Shown here one piece after another: positions 43,001 through 54,995 of a stretch of 64,000 bases of DNA. Every line of letters begins with the position of its first letter. Position 1 is the stretch's first letter. The position numbers were made by a program, and so were the translations under genes. Under the pieces are notes generated by a model. The model was not told where the DNA came from, made no database searches, and was given only the letters and a program-made list of their open reading frames with translations. This DNA comes from Hydractinia symbiolongicarpus (taxonomy: Eukaryota; Cnidaria; Hydrozoa; Anthoathecata; Hydractiniidae), in NCBI RefSeq assembly GCF_029227915.1, contig NC_079884.1:25360001-25424000 (forward strand). The letters run 5' to 3'.

Positions 43001-45896
43001 GTATCACTGGTACTTAGGATTCCAAACTTCTGAATAACGCTCTGCAATTGAATTAAAAATTGAAAAAATTATTTTTATAATAAATAAATCACAGATGCGT
43101 TAAGGAAGCGCGTCTAGTCTGTGATACTTTGTGCGCCCAGGCTTATATTCTTTTCAGGATTTTCCAGTAATGGAAAGACCAATATTTTTCGGTTAATTTA
43201 CGTGTTCTTACCCTTCTAATAGACATGACAGCATTTTGTATGTTATTTGTAGCATTAGTGCGAAAGTCTAACTGTTTCTTTCTTAATTAAAGCTTAAACA
43301 TCATGTGCAAGCTGGGTAAGACACGTAACTTTTTTTTCACAGAACACCATCTAATAAAACTCCATCCCCAGAACTTGTTGTCTGTTCCAATACAAACAAA
43401 CCTGACCAGCCCTAAGGACGAGGTTGCAGCTGATAAAAAAAAATAAGTAAAAAATTATAATTTTACCTTTAAAGCCTCATCTTGTGAGAAGAACTCGACG
43501 ATATCATTTTCTTCTGGTTCTAACTGTGGTTGACTATTATTTAGTTCAGTCAGCCTCGATACCATGAGTTTTTTTACCATCATAATCTCAGCCTCGTTTC
43601 CATACCGCATCATGAATTCAACAAATTCACTACCAGTCAGCAGGTTGTTTAAATCCATTTCAAGACTTAGATGTTGTTCTTTCAATACCTGAAAAGTCAG
43701 AAACTCTAGTTAATAATTTCAGAACTGAAAAGCACCAACCTCGTTTCCGGGACTTAATGTCTTAAGCTGTAAAGCTGTAGCTATAAAAGTAACCAGCTAA
43801 AAAGAAGATGGGAAATGCGACTTGATATAATTCATTATTATTGCTATATATAATTTATTTTCATATCTTTATATCGACTTACAGCTTCTTTTTCAATGAA
43901 AGTATGTTGCAAACGGTCCAACAATTCAACTCGCTTCTCCTCTAGTTTTTTCACATGGCAGTCAACAGTCTCATTGATGACGTTAGCAACCGAATTTTTT
44001 CTACAAAATATAATCATTTAATGATATTATGTAAGAGTAGTCAATAACCAGTGAAAAATCCACGGGTTTGCTGGTCAGCAAATTTTTTAATTTGTGGGCA
44101 CCTGGAATGAAGTTGTTTGCAAGCATTATGAACACACTGAAATACGGCTATTATTATAGAAACATCGCGAAATTGTTTGTGATGGAGCTACCACAATGTT
44201 GCAGCCATTACTATATGTACACAATAACTACACTGCATGTTTACGATTGTAGCAAATAAACGCTGTTACCTTTCTCTTAAACTTTCTGCAACTTCTGTAA
44301 TTTCCTTCAGAGCAAGTTTTATGACAGGAATTTTCCGTTTGCTGTTGTCCAACAAGTTAGTGACACCTTCTCTGTGTGACTTGACTGCTTCCTTTAAATC
44401 TAGATAGTGATGCTCGCGATGTTCGTATATCGCGCAGTCTCGACAAATGGCGTCGTCGCAAGACTCGCAGAAATACTTGAGCATCTAGAGAAGAATAATC
44501 AATTTATGTTTTAACACTTTTTTGAATTATAAAGAGGCAGACAATGATCAACCTCGTTCCCAGGGCTCTTTTCACTTTTTTATGGCTGACGGCGCTCAAG
44601 AAAGAAGTTCTTCTTTCTTGAGTGCCGTCAGCCAAAAGAAAAGGGAAAAAAGAGCCCTGGGAACAAGGTTGAGGTAATGATATCAAAGTAGCTTTAAGTA
44701 AAGAATTAATTAGCTAATCACAGATTTGCATCAACGACTTACCTCTCTATCATGTACTTTACAGAATGATGGACATTTTATGGCATCGTGCACGGCGTTG
44801 TTTTGTAATTCTTCAAAAGAAATGATGTTATGTCCCTTAGTTTGCCGGATCCTTTCATGAGCTGTGACGCAATTTTGGCACAAGTTTTCAACGCAGTCTA
44901 AACATCTTGATGTAGCTAGCTCTCTGTCTTCACAATTCGTGCAATTTGTTGGATTTTGTACAGCAAGGATGTTGAGCATATTGTTGATGAAAGAGTTGGT
45001 TGGGAATGCGTCCATACCTTTTGTGGGGATAGGAATGTCAATGCTGCATGTTGGACATATCAGAACCCGTTCTTGTCCCCTATTAAAACAACAGATTATA
45101 AAAAATTTAGACTTTTAAAGTATAATATACTAAACACTTTCTTTTAATATCTTTCCCATGGCTTATTTTCGCTTTCTAAAAAACGTGCTAGCACAAAGCA
45201 CTTCTTTTCCGCTAGCGACAAATCTGAGAGCGAAATAAAGACCCAGGAAAGATGTACGGGAATTTGCCCATCAAAATCTGCAGCTGCCATCTTAGGGTTA
45301 GTAATGGAAAGCCGAATACTGTAACACAGACTAGTCACTAGCCAACCATTAAACTTATTTTCCGTATTAATATTTCGTGCATTCTTAACACCACTCAGTT
45401 TTGATGCACAAACAGACGGAATATTGCTATCGTTATAGGTGCAAAGTCTTCTAAAACATTATCCACGTCACTTTAAAAAAACGATGCGTTACAACCTAGG
45501 GCTCTAACCGTTTATCAAATATCATAGGCGTAAAAGAGTCCTAAGGACGTAATTGTATCCGTTATATACTTCCGTGACCATAAAGCAACGCTACAAGTAT
45601 TACTTTTCTTTTTTAGAATTTCAGATGGTCCTGATAGCGTTACTAAAAGTTAATATCTATGAAAAGCTAAAAAGCATCTAACCCTAGAAAACAATCTTCG
45701 CGTTGCTTGAAACAGAGGAGATTATTTTATTGAATTAGTTACCGAAACTGAAGTATTGTTTTTACCTTATTGTTGCGTCCAGGCATGATTGACAGAAAGA
45801 ATGCAAACATGGTAGTACTTTTGGATTTTTAAAGTTCTCTTCACACAAGCTACAATTTAAATCACAAATATCTCGAGCGTTTCTCACTATAGCCAT
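40075..45896 (-). CDS. TRIM-NHL protein (RING, two B-boxes, coiled coil, filamin, six NHL repeats)
   Basis: Exons complement(join(40075..40638, 41486..41626, 41896..42242, 42888..43041, 43467..43688, 43883..44000, 44270..44484, 44743..45079, 45766..45896)); phases agree, 742 residues. RING starts CSLCEENFKNPKVLPCLHSF and finishes with CPTC in exon 2; B-box 1 CTNCEDRELATSRCLDC; B-box 2 spans the exon 2/3 border (FCESCDDAICRDCAIYEH); helical coiled-coil region; filamin/ABP280-type domain ending DSPFEVNVIAG; six NHL repeats (for example PTGVAVDKQLNIYVADHGNH). This is the architecture of TRIM2/3/71 and LIN-41: E3 ubiquitin ligase with an RNA- or protein-binding beta-propeller, often a post-transcriptional regulator. 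Divergent neighbour at 46873 is a paralogue. Confidence 0.9.
43361..43426. mobile_element. Short MITE remnant
   Basis: CATCCCCAGAACTTGTTGTC at left and AGCCCTAAGGACGAGGTTG at right resemble the ends of the dispersed MITE family. Lies in a TRIM-NHL intron. Confidence 0.5.
44549..44671. mobile_element. Nearly perfect palindromic MITE
   Basis: 123 bp, CAACCTCGTTCCCAGGGCTC ... GAGCCCTGGGAACAAGGTTG. Almost the whole element folds back on itself (CTGACGGC/GCCGTCAG and AAGAAAGAA/TTCTTTCTT inner arms). Best-preserved copy of the family here; sits in a TRIM-NHL intron. Confidence 0.9.
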
Positions 45897-46872
45897 TATT
45901 TCGTCCTTCAAATCTTCGTTGTTTTATTCAATTTGATAGTTCTTTTATTAGAATGCGTTGTTTTGAACCGAAGAAGTTTTCGAGAGCTCGTAACGATTGC
46001 TTGAACGACGCATGCTCAGTAGAAAGCTCTTTTGAAATCAGTCGTGCATGCATGAGAAAGTTGAAGTAAACAGTGTTAATAATTTTTTCATTATGAGAAT
46101 TCTAAAAATATTTTTACTATAAATAAGAGGTTCAATTTCCAATTTAAATTTTTTGGGAAGAATAAGAATGCCACATTATTAAGAAATTTTACTACCCTTT
46201 ATAAAGCTAGAAAAGTTTCGCTTTTATTGAAAAAATTCTCCAATAAATCAGTTAAAAACCCAACTCGCTCCCCGCGTTTTTTCTCTGGCACTTCTTTCTT
46301 TATAAAAAGGCCTGGGATCGATATTGGTTTAAAATTTCTAAATATTTCGCTTTGCGCATGATTTTATTCGTTGAGTTGAAATGTTCTGATAAACCTTTTC
46401 TCAGCATGTTCGGTGAAAATCACTGAGCGTGATTTGATTAATTAGATGCAATCAAGCGAAACAAAAAAATATAAAATAAAACTTTTTCAAAATGTTAAGC
46501 CGCGTCTTGTGTTAAAAAAATTGATTTTGAAGTTGGAAATATCATCTAAGGTAGGACAGAAATTTATAGTAAGTCTATAGTAACAGACACTGTGTTAACA
46601 AACAAACCTGTACATAACAGACATTTATTACAGCATATTATATTTATTATTTTGTTTAACGTTCTTAAGAACATCACTACTTACAGAGTGAAAGGTTGTA
46701 CGTAGAAATTATTGTTGATTTTCTTTCATTATATAAAGTGTGACTTCAATTAGAATTCCCTGTGTATCAACTCAAAACAGTGAAAGGTTTTATTTCTCTT
46801 CATAACGCTTTTCATAACGTCAAACTTTCTTTCATTTAGAAATGACCATTTAACTTTGACAATGTGTCCAGC
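45897..46872. promoter_or_regulatory. Shared intergenic region of the divergent TRIM-NHL pair
   Basis: 976 bp separate the two start codons. On the plus side there is a TATA-like ATTATATAAAGTG near 46729-46741, about 130 bases before the chosen ATG, and a short upstream ATG frame (ATG ACC ATT TAA) near 46842. No other element recognised. Bidirectional promoter activity is inferred from geometry. Confidence 0.5.
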
Positions 46873-49800
46873 ATGGCAGCGCACATCGATATAAACACAC
46901 ACACCAATGTCGAGCATGACCACACAAAACTAAAAGACATCGACCTAACCTGTCGTATATGTAAGCGGACGTTCTTTCACCCACGTGTACTGGATTGTTT
47001 ACACACATTCTGTGAGGAGTGTATTATTAACAACGTTGCAAAGATTGAGCATGAAAATACAGAAAAGACGTATATAAAGTGTTTTCATTGTACCGAAATA
47101 ACTCAAGTTCCGGAAAACGACGTTTCGATGTTACCGTACAACTTTTTCGCAAATAACGCTATGGACTACCTGCTTATACAATGCACCAAAGAGAACGCCA
47201 TTATTTGCACCAGCTGTAGCGATGATGCTGACGCAATATCGCGTTGCATGGACTGCTCTGAATTTCTCTGTATGAAATGTGTTACTGCCCATCGCAGGAT
47301 CCGCGTGACAAAGGATCACAAAATAATCGCGTTAGACACATTGCGATATGATAAGAGTAGTGTTCATCGCAATGTGTATTGTCCAGACCATGAACCTGAG
47401 GTTTTTACATATTACTGCGAAGTTTGTCAGGATTTAATATGCAAAGAGTGTACTATCCTGGAACACAGAGGACATAAATTTGAACGTAAGTTTTTGAATT
47501 TTATACAGACAGCGTAACCAAACAAGTTTAATTTTTCTTTTTTTCACCCTTTTTCAAGACTAGTTGTTTTGAACTTGCACAACTTCTGATGCTATGCAAA
47601 ATCTCTCAATTGGACAGAATCAAAGTTTTTTTATGTAAAAAGTTTTTCTAAAAAAAAAATTGCAGCAAAATTACCTTTCTGTTTCTAATTACGTTGACAG
47701 GATTGACCGAAGCTTTGGAGTCTCAGAAACCTACCATTCTGAAGTTACTTGAAGAAAATGAAAAACAAAAGGTTCCGCCAGTCGAACGGGCCGTCGATGA
47801 AGTTCAAGACATGGCAGCTAGATTGCACGCGCGGACTGTTGCTACGAAACAAGCCATAAAAAACTGTGGAGAACAGTGCATTCGAGCTATAGAATTTAGA
47901 TGCCAAGAGCTTTTAGGAACTATTGACAGCATTTACAAGCGAAAAAGCCGAATTCTCCACGATCAACAGAAAGACTTACAACTACGATTAATGAAAAACA
48001 AGTCGGCTACGGAATTTGTTAATTATGCATTCAAACATGGTAGCGAGGCTGAAATATTTGAATTGCTTGATGTCATGAAAATGAGACTGACAAAATTAAA
48101 TTTAGAAAATCTGGATTACAAAGAGCCAGATGATAATGACGTCATTGATCATGTTTATGATACAGACAACGTTAAAAACATCGCTGAGAATTTGGGGAAA
48201 ATATCCACATCCACGGTATTTCTGTCAAAAACGCGCCTCTATGGACCTGGTCTTAACACCGGAAAAGTTGGGATTGAAACTTTTTTTGTAATGGAAGTGT
48301 TTGACCATAACGGAGATCCTTGCATTGAGCATGCGCACGACGAATCGATACGCATTAAGGTCCAGGCTCCTGAAGGCTTTTACGTTAACAATAAATTACA
48401 TAATAACAACGACGGCACGTTTGTCGTGCGTTATACACCCGTCACTAAAGGTAAACACGATGTGACGGTAAAGATAAGAGGAAGAAATTTTCCAAACAAT
48501 CATTTTGTGGTGAGAGTTTACGATGGCATTGATTACCTGAAAGTAAGTTTATGACCCGCTTTGTAACTACTTTTTTCTTTGCAGGATCATATTAAAGTTA
48601 AGTTTTAATTGGTTTTAATTATCACTAACAAACCTTGTTCCTAGCAACAACAAAATAAGAAAAAAACGTTGGAGTAAGATTAATTACAAGACTTCTTTTC
48701 TGCTTCAAGTACGAAGACGACAGTTCTATAACAGCTACTCTAGTTTTAGTTCGCTCGTCATTAAACAACTTGAATTAACTTGAGGCTTATGTCACGTTAA
48801 TACTCTTCTTCATTTTATTTTTTACATTCCGCCATTTATATTCTTCCATTTCTCTTTATATGGTAAATCACCTGACAGATCCTTAGAGTCTAACAGATCA
48901 TTAGAGACTAACAGAGATTTAAAGTCTGATATATAATACATTGCAAAAATGTTTTATTCGGTTAAGATCTTTTCTCCAACTTTATCAAAACAAAATTAGT
49001 TAAAACCGCATGAGAAATCTTTTACAAAACTATTAAAGTTTGGCTCGACTAGACTTGTATATTAAAAATCGTGAAGTTCAAATTAAAAAATATTATCCCA
49101 TATAATAAGTATTCCTCATCAATGAATCAACAAATAGAACCACAAAATTGTTTAAAATCGTTCTTACATATCTGTTATAGATTGAGAGTCCCTTCCTAAC
49201 GTTTGGATCGTACGGTAGCAAACCTTCAGAACTGAAACAACCATGGGGTGTGGCTGTCAATAAAGATGGCCATCTATACGTCACTGATCATGGAAATCAT
49301 AGAGTGCAAGCATATGATAAGTTTGGTGCATTCATAACTGAATTCGGATCAAAGGGAACAAAAGATGGACAGTTTACAGGACCAACTGGGATTGCTGTTG
49401 ATCAAAGTGGTATCGTTTTCGTCGCTGATTGGGAGAATCATCGAATTCAAGTGTTTAGTGCCGACGGAACGTTCTTGGCAAAGTTTGGCACAAAAGGTAG
49501 AGTAAAAGTCATCATAAATTATTGTATGTAATAGTCAACTTCAAGCCCAGGCCCGTAGCGTTTTATATATAAGTAGCAAAGCGCTATAGACCTTGGAATT
49601 AAGGTTTAAAATGTCAGTTTCACGCTTCAAATTTTCATCAAACGTCGTGTAGTTTCAATTTTTGGAACTGGTTGAATTATGGTGAAACTTTTACAATAAC
49701 CAGTATATAGCGGACACTTTACATTAATTCTTACTGAGTACCTGCTCATACAGGTTTATGTTAGTTTTATAGTACATGTTTGGAATATTCCATTATTTTA

Positions 49801-50344
49801 TTTATTTTTATTTCTAGGCAGTGGCGTTGGTCAATTATACCATCCAGCCGGAGTAGCTATCGATAGAAACGGTTACGTTGTTGTCGCTGAGCGTGATAAT
49901 CACCGGTTACAAGTTTTTACCGTGGATGGGAAACCAATTCTTGCTATTGGCTCTCGAGGTAGCGATCCTGGCCAATTAGATTCGCCCACGCATTTGGCAG
50001 TTACAGAGGATAATTCATATGTGGTTGCAGATGCTGGAAACAACCGGTTAATTTGTGTTGACAATGGTGGAATATTTGTAAAAGAAGTGGGAGTGAAAGG
50101 TACCGGATCAGGTGAGTTTAATAGACCATCCGGTATTGCTGTAGATCGTGAAGGTTACGTTATCGTCGGTGATTTTCATAATCATAGAATTCAAATTTTA
50201 ACACCAGATTTAAAATATTTTGGACAATTTGGAACAGAAGGTAATAAAGACACTCAGTTTAAGCATCCCTCAGGTGTTTGTTTAACAGATGAGGGACATG
50301 TTGCGGTTGTAGACAGATATAACCACAGAGTGCAGATATTTTAA
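46873..50344 (+). CDS. TRIM-NHL protein, second copy
   Basis: Exons join(46873..47485, 47701..48542, 49181..49496, 49818..50344); phases agree, 765 residues. I chose ATG 46873; the open frame extends slightly upstream but only from a GTG. RING CRICKRTFFHPRVLDCLHTF with distal CFHC; B-box 1 CTSCSDDADAISRCMDC; B-box 2 CPDHEPEVFTYYCEVC with CKECTILEHRGH; coiled coil in exon 2; filamin domain (NNDGTFVVRYTPVTKGKH); six NHL repeats ending PSGVCLTDEGHVAVVDRYNH. Same architecture as the minus-strand neighbour, but with 4 rather than 9 exons. Likely an E3 ligase / RNA-regulatory protein. Orthology within TRIM2/3/71 is not resolved. Confidence 0.92.
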
Positions 50345-50493
50345 TGTACATATTCATAAAGTATTCCATATTATGGAACCACTCAACCTATTTACTCTTG
50401 TAACATAGTTATTCTTTAATTAAGAAACGATTTAAAACGTTACAAAAGAAACTGAACCATTCCTCCCCGGATTTGATCCATGAATTAAGAATA

Positions 50494-50566
50494 TCCTTGC
50501 CCCCAGGGTTTGTTGCCTAATGACTGCTAGCACTTAAAAAGGTAAAAAAACCTGGGAACTAGGTTG
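50494..50566. mobile_element. Short MITE of the dispersed family
   Basis: Left CCTTGCCCCCAGGGTTTG and right AAACCTGGGAACTAGGTTGG are inverted repeats around a short T/A-rich centre. Confidence 0.65.
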
Positions 50567-51057
50567 GATTTAAGAAGCGGGCTTTCAAGTTTGCCGTTTT
50601 GGACATCGCAAAAAGTGTTCGGATTGTAGCAATCCAAAAAACAGTTAGCATTATGGTAAATTTGATGGTTTAGATAAAACAATTTCGATATGTCACGATC
50701 GATTAACATAAAAGATAAATAGATTTAAAATTGCAAATCCAGAAAATAGGGCATGGAGATATATAAGTAAGTTTCATGGGTAAACCTTCTACTTATTTTC
50801 TAATTAATTCGTCTGCGAATTGCACCATTACTTGGCAGTCACGATATGGGTATTGCTGACGCTATGTCAACTTACTCTACCTCTGACTTAGGGTCCAAAA
50901 ACTAAAAGCCTCTAGACAGCCTTGTCATTTTCAATCCTGTTGTCAATAAACTCATGGCGTAGTTGGCTCTTACCAGTATTTAGAAATAATATGCTTCGTC
51001 TCAATGGTGAGAAATGCTTTTTAAAAGAAAAATAAAACCCTATTTTTGAACCCGCTG

Positions 51058-51140
51058 CAATCTTGTCCCAGCGCCCTTCATCTCTTTTTGTATCGCCGTA
51101 TCAATGTCAAAAAAAACAAGGCGCCCTGGTGACGAGATTG
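51058..51140. mobile_element. Short MITE of the dispersed family
   Basis: CAATCTTGTCCCAGCGCCC ... GGCGCCCTGGTGACGAGATTG, 83 bp, inverted ends and the common internal CTCTTTTTGTAT block. Confidence 0.75.
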
Positions 51141-51844
51141 AAACGGTTTGTTCAAGTATATTATGCTTACAACAATGTTTTTTTAATTTCATCATCTAGT
51201 GTATTTCGAAACAGTTGTATTTGTAAGAAAATGTTTAAATTTATTTAAATTGACTTGGGATTGAGAATGGTAACCAAAAGACAAAAAAAGACTCACTTAT
51301 CGTGAAAAAGAATAAATCACAAATAATATATGGCATATCTATCATGATTGCTTTAATTTCAACATGGTTAACAATTCTGAAACAATATTTGCGGTGTTGT
51401 AGACGCGATCGTTTCGAGGGTGTAAGCACTTACAGCGGGCTATCCTTGTATCCCAGATAAAAACCCAATAATTTCCTATCATTGTGCAAATAAATTCTGA
51501 CCCACTTTTTAATCATTCTACTCGTTTTTTATTCAATTTTACACATACAAGCTGTCATCAGAATAAAATGTCAAGTTGGGATGTTTTTAAAGCATTTTAC
51601 GGATTATAACACTCCAATGCAAGACGTAAAATTGGCACACGTTACCTTTTGTTTTAAATTCTTTGTTGGCGCTCTACTCAGCTATACTCTCCAAGAAAAA
51701 GACCCCTGGGGACAAGGTCGAGGGGTAACCCGGTTTCCATTTGCATAGATTATAAATTATGTACTCTAGTTTAGTTGCCAGTAATGAAAGATCAAGGGAG
51801 ATGTTTATCGGCTTAACTAGCAAAATAAAAGGTAAACATTTGTC

Positions 51845-51917
51845 CCATTCTCGACCCCAGAGCTCTTTCAGATAAACCTTTGGAGGTTTACCTCAAAGGG
51901 CTCGGGTAGAGAATGCC
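51845..51917. mobile_element. Related MITE with CATTCTCGACCC ends
   Basis: CCATTCTCGACCCCAGAGCTC at left; GGGCTCGGGTAGAGAATG at right; inner AAACCTTTGGAGGTTT hairpin. A lone matching end occurs at about 26318-26345. An isolated end of the main family is also seen at 51697-51722. Confidence 0.65.
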
Positions 51918-52250
51918 GGTAAGACACTCACTGCTTGACCATAGGAAACCCTGCTTCAGAATATATTTTGAAGCTAGTCGCCCTAATATAACCAGATTGG
52001 ATGGATAAAAAAATTAAAAAAAAGCACAAAAAGTATCACCTATTGGCAATAGCTAATTATTTCTTTGTTTTTTAATCATACTACGAGCAGTTTAAGAATA
52101 TATCAAGCAATATTGATCATTGCTTTCCATGTTACCATAGCAACTGGAGTATATTAATGTTAGTCCCCAAGGTGTTGTTGCAAGAAAATGTAATCGCGAA
52201 AGTAATTGACAAAAATTATTATTTGTGCTTTGTTATTCTTTGGTAGCACA

Positions 52251-52256
52251 TATAAA
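52251..52256 (+). promoter_or_regulatory. TATA box candidate of the ankyrin gene
   Basis: TATAAA lies 48 bases before the ATG at 52304, implying a very short 5'UTR if transcription starts about 25-30 bases downstream. Confidence 0.45.
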
Positions 52257-52303
52257 CTTTGTGTTTTCTTTCTTGCTTGTGTTGACAATTTTTACGTTGT
52301 ACG

Positions 52304-53695
52304 ATGGAGAACATGACGGAGTATCAAAATTATTGGTCTGGAACAAATAACCCACTCTTAAGAAGGCTTTATGAAAGTATCCACTATGTTAGCGTATTTA
52401 ATACACGATATTTACTCGATAACAGCAGTGTCGATTTAACTGGTAAAAATGGAAGAATTGCTTTATCGATTGCTTGTAATATTCCAGATGAGAGTTATAA
52501 AGCGCGATTAAACATATTGAGCTGGTTGTTACGAGAAGGTTGTGATTTTAACTTGTGTGACAAACATGGCTTAACCTTAATCTCCTGGGTTTGCAAACAC
52601 CATAAGGTTAAAATGTTTAACTTTCTGATAAAAAATTATAAAATGGAGATTGAATATGGCATTTTAGATCATAACCAAGACTGTACCTTGATGCATGCTG
52701 TGCGCACAAAAGATCTGGATGTTGTCAAATTACTAGTTAATACCTTAATTCAGTTTGGGATAAACGTGGACATGCGTAATAAGTTTGGCCTAACACCCTA
52801 TGCCGAAGCTGTTCGATTAAATCTAGTGAGCATCTCAGAATTTTTGAGACAAACTGGAAATGCTTCCGCAGGTGTGGCCATAGAACCTATTATAGGACCA
52901 CTATCGGTGGACCCTGGTCACACCTTTCGCAATATAATCAACATGTCAGTTCAACACAAAAAAATTCACCACAAGAAAAAATCTAAGCGTAAAAAAGATC
53001 GACAGGGAATGCTGGGGGAAAGTTCTAGTTTGTCACGTAGAGAAAACTCAGACAAAAATACACAGAAGGATATCGAAACAAAAGAGTCAGATCAGAAAGA
53101 GAGGGAAAAAGATGCTACTGAATTGCAGCAAATAGAAGAAACATGTCCGAAGTTTGAAGACCAACCGAGGATACCTCTGCAAAAACGTCGTTCGTCGCTT
53201 GGAAGAATAAACAATAAAATCCCTTACAGAAAACGCGTGGGTAGTAGTCACTCAATTGTAGTTAATCAATCCGAGTTGGCTAATAGTACCGAACGAATTA
53301 CAATACTTCAAAATAAACTTGAGTCATTAATGCTATATAAACCAATCATTAGAGAAGGCAGCAAGCAAGTCACATATGAGGATTTAAGAGAAATTTTTGT
53401 TAATAACAGAGAGATTGGTTCAAACTCGACATCTTTTTACGATTTGAGTTGGTTATTAGTACTAAAAGAGGATCAAGAAAAAGACACATTTTTAAAAGGA
53501 ACTCCATTGGCTGGACCGGATAGTGTGGATAGAATACAGAGCACAAGTCAAAATGGCCGAGTTAGTAAGAATCGCAAAAGTAGTGTCAGTGAAAGTGGTT
53601 ATATTCAATATGGCGACGATGGAAGGCCAAAAACTTTAATTAAAAGAAAAACAAGTTTGGGCATGAATCGACTACCTCTATCTACTACAACTTGA
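52304..53695 (+). CDS. Intronless ankyrin-repeat protein
   Basis: Single-exon frame of 463 residues. Residues about 15-190 contain four or five degenerate ankyrin repeats (NPLLRRLYESIHY; DLTGKNGRIALSIAC; DKHGLTLISWVCKHHKVKMF; DHNQDCTLMHAVRTKDLDVV; RNKFGLTPYAEAVRLNLVSI). Then a Lys-rich stretch (HKKIHHKKKSKRKKDRQ), possibly nuclear localising, and a polar, probably disordered C-terminal half with two short similar motifs (KRRSSLGRIN and KRKTSLGMN), which look like basophilic kinase sites. Layout (NPLL start, ankyrins, long basic/Ser-rich tail, no introns) recalls ANKRD34-type proteins, but this is tentative. Intronless in a region where neighbours have many introns, so retroposition is possible. 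AATAAA at about 53941. Confidence 0.8.
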   Translation: MENMTEYQNYWSGTNNPLLRRLYESIHYVSVFNTRYLLDNSSVDLTGKNGRIALSIACNIPDESYKARLNILSWLLREGCDFNLCDKHGLTLISWVCKHHKVKMFNFLIKNYKMEIEYGILDHNQDCTLMHAVRTKDLDVVKLLVNTLIQFGINVDMRNKFGLTPYAEAVRLNLVSISEFLRQTGNASAGVAIEPIIGPLSVDPGHTFRNIINMSVQHKKIHHKKKSKRKKDRQGMLGESSSLSRRENSDKNTQKDIETKESDQKEREKDATELQQIEETCPKFEDQPRIPLQKRRSSLGRINNKIPYRKRVGSSHSIVVNQSELANSTERITILQNKLESLMLYKPIIREGSKQVTYEDLREIFVNNREIGSNSTSFYDLSWLLVLKEDQEKDTFLKGTPLAGPDSVDRIQSTSQNGRVSKNRKSSVSESGYIQYGDDGRPKTLIKRKTSLGMNRLPLSTTT

Positions 53696-54053
53696 AAAAA
53701 TAACTTATTCCAGGAAATTTACGCGAGTGCCTGTAAAAAAAATAGCGATTTAACTCATCTGACTTACAAAGAGTATTTAAAAAAACGTGAATCAGGAAAT
53801 ATGTTTATCTTTATTTTGATAATGATGGGTTTATTGACAATCATTTCTCTTCTTTTCTTATAAACATTCACAGTATTAACAGCTCTGCAGCCTGCCTAGC
53901 ATAAGGTGAACCGTATCAGGAAGATACAATTTTTTCGCGTTAATAAAACAAGGAAAACGAAGTATGCGTGTGTGTTTATGTATTACAGGTTTTAAATTAA
54001 CTAGTTAATTTTTTTATCGACCTGGATATTTGTGTTACACTTTTAATAAGGGG

Positions 54054-54357
54054 AATTTTTTCGTTAATTTTTTGAAAATTTACAGATTTATACTACACAT
54101 TATTGTAGCTACATTGTTTTTAGTGTTTATATGTGTTTGATGCGTTGATAAGTTCGTCAGCTAGACATTCAGCGATTGATTTAATATTTCGGAAGGAAGC
54201 TTCTCTTGCTCCAGTACACAACAACCAGATGGCTTGGTTGACACGTCTTAATGGTGCCACGTCAACAGCTTGTCGACGAAATTTTTTCGTTAATTTTTTG
54301 AAAATTTACAGATTTATACTACACATTATTGTAGCTACATTGTTTTTAGTGTTTATA
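54054..54357. repeat. 78-bp direct repeats flanking the RPS5 fragment
   Basis: The repeat starts AATTTTTTCGTTAATTTTTT and ends TTGTTTTTAGTGTTTATA; the two copies appear identical. The right copy abuts the RPS5 fragment; seven bases separate the left copy from it. Confidence 0.95.
54139..54280 (-). pseudogene. RPS5 exon fragment, 142 bp, identical to the functional gene
   Basis: Matches 56135-56276 of RPS5 exon 3 without a difference that I can see. It lacks the last four exon bases on one side and stops inside the exon on the other. Flanked by 78-bp direct repeats (54054-54131 and 54280-54357). It is a partial copy with no introns or promoter, so not expressed as RPS5. Confidence 0.92.
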
Positions 54358-54599
54358 CCATAGGTTTCAGATCACATTTTGTTGAGGTCATTTTAACCTC
54401 TTCGGAAGCAAAAACAGAAAATATTTAGAAACCAAAAGGGACTTTTAAAAAATGCGATATTGTAATTAGCTGCAAAGAATCACTATCCACGTTTAATCGA
54501 TTCGTAACTTTAATCATGTTTTATGACTGATTGGCAATCAATCTCGACTGCAGGACTTAATTTTTAAGCGCTACGCTGGAGATCTTCTTAAAAGTACGA

Positions 54600-54995
54600 A
54601 GTGCAGTTGACTCTTGTTATCTCGAGCATGCGTTATCTCGAATAACATTGGTCCTGTCAGTATTTACAGCCTCACTAGCAAGGTTTGTCCCACTATCTCG
54701 AATTATTCATTATCTCAAACATTTTTGGTCCCTTTCGATGAACTTGTCATTATCTCAAAAATTTCAGAAAATGTCGCTCCCTGGGAAACCAACTCAGCAT
54801 GTTCGTATGTTCAAACGCTATTTCAATTTTCAAATGTTTTTCGAGTGTTTTTAATCTTTCGTATGTTTAGGGTTGCATGCTTTTGACATTCTCATTTTTC
54901 TGAGTTATACTTTAACTCGTCAAAAAAGTTAAAACCCTGCCTTAAAACATCTCGAACGTTTTGTCCGGTTCATGGTGTGTTCGAGATAGCTGGGG
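54600..54995. mobile_element. Candidate DNA-transposon remnant with TTATCTCGA ends
   Basis: The left end GTTGACTCTTGTTATCTCGA (54606) and right end, inverted, GCTATCTCGAACACACC (about 54993) are similar, and TATCTCGAA/TATCTCAAA motifs recur five times between 54617 and 54760. The pattern resembles pogo/Tigger-like ends, but no coding region is visible. Confidence 0.35.
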
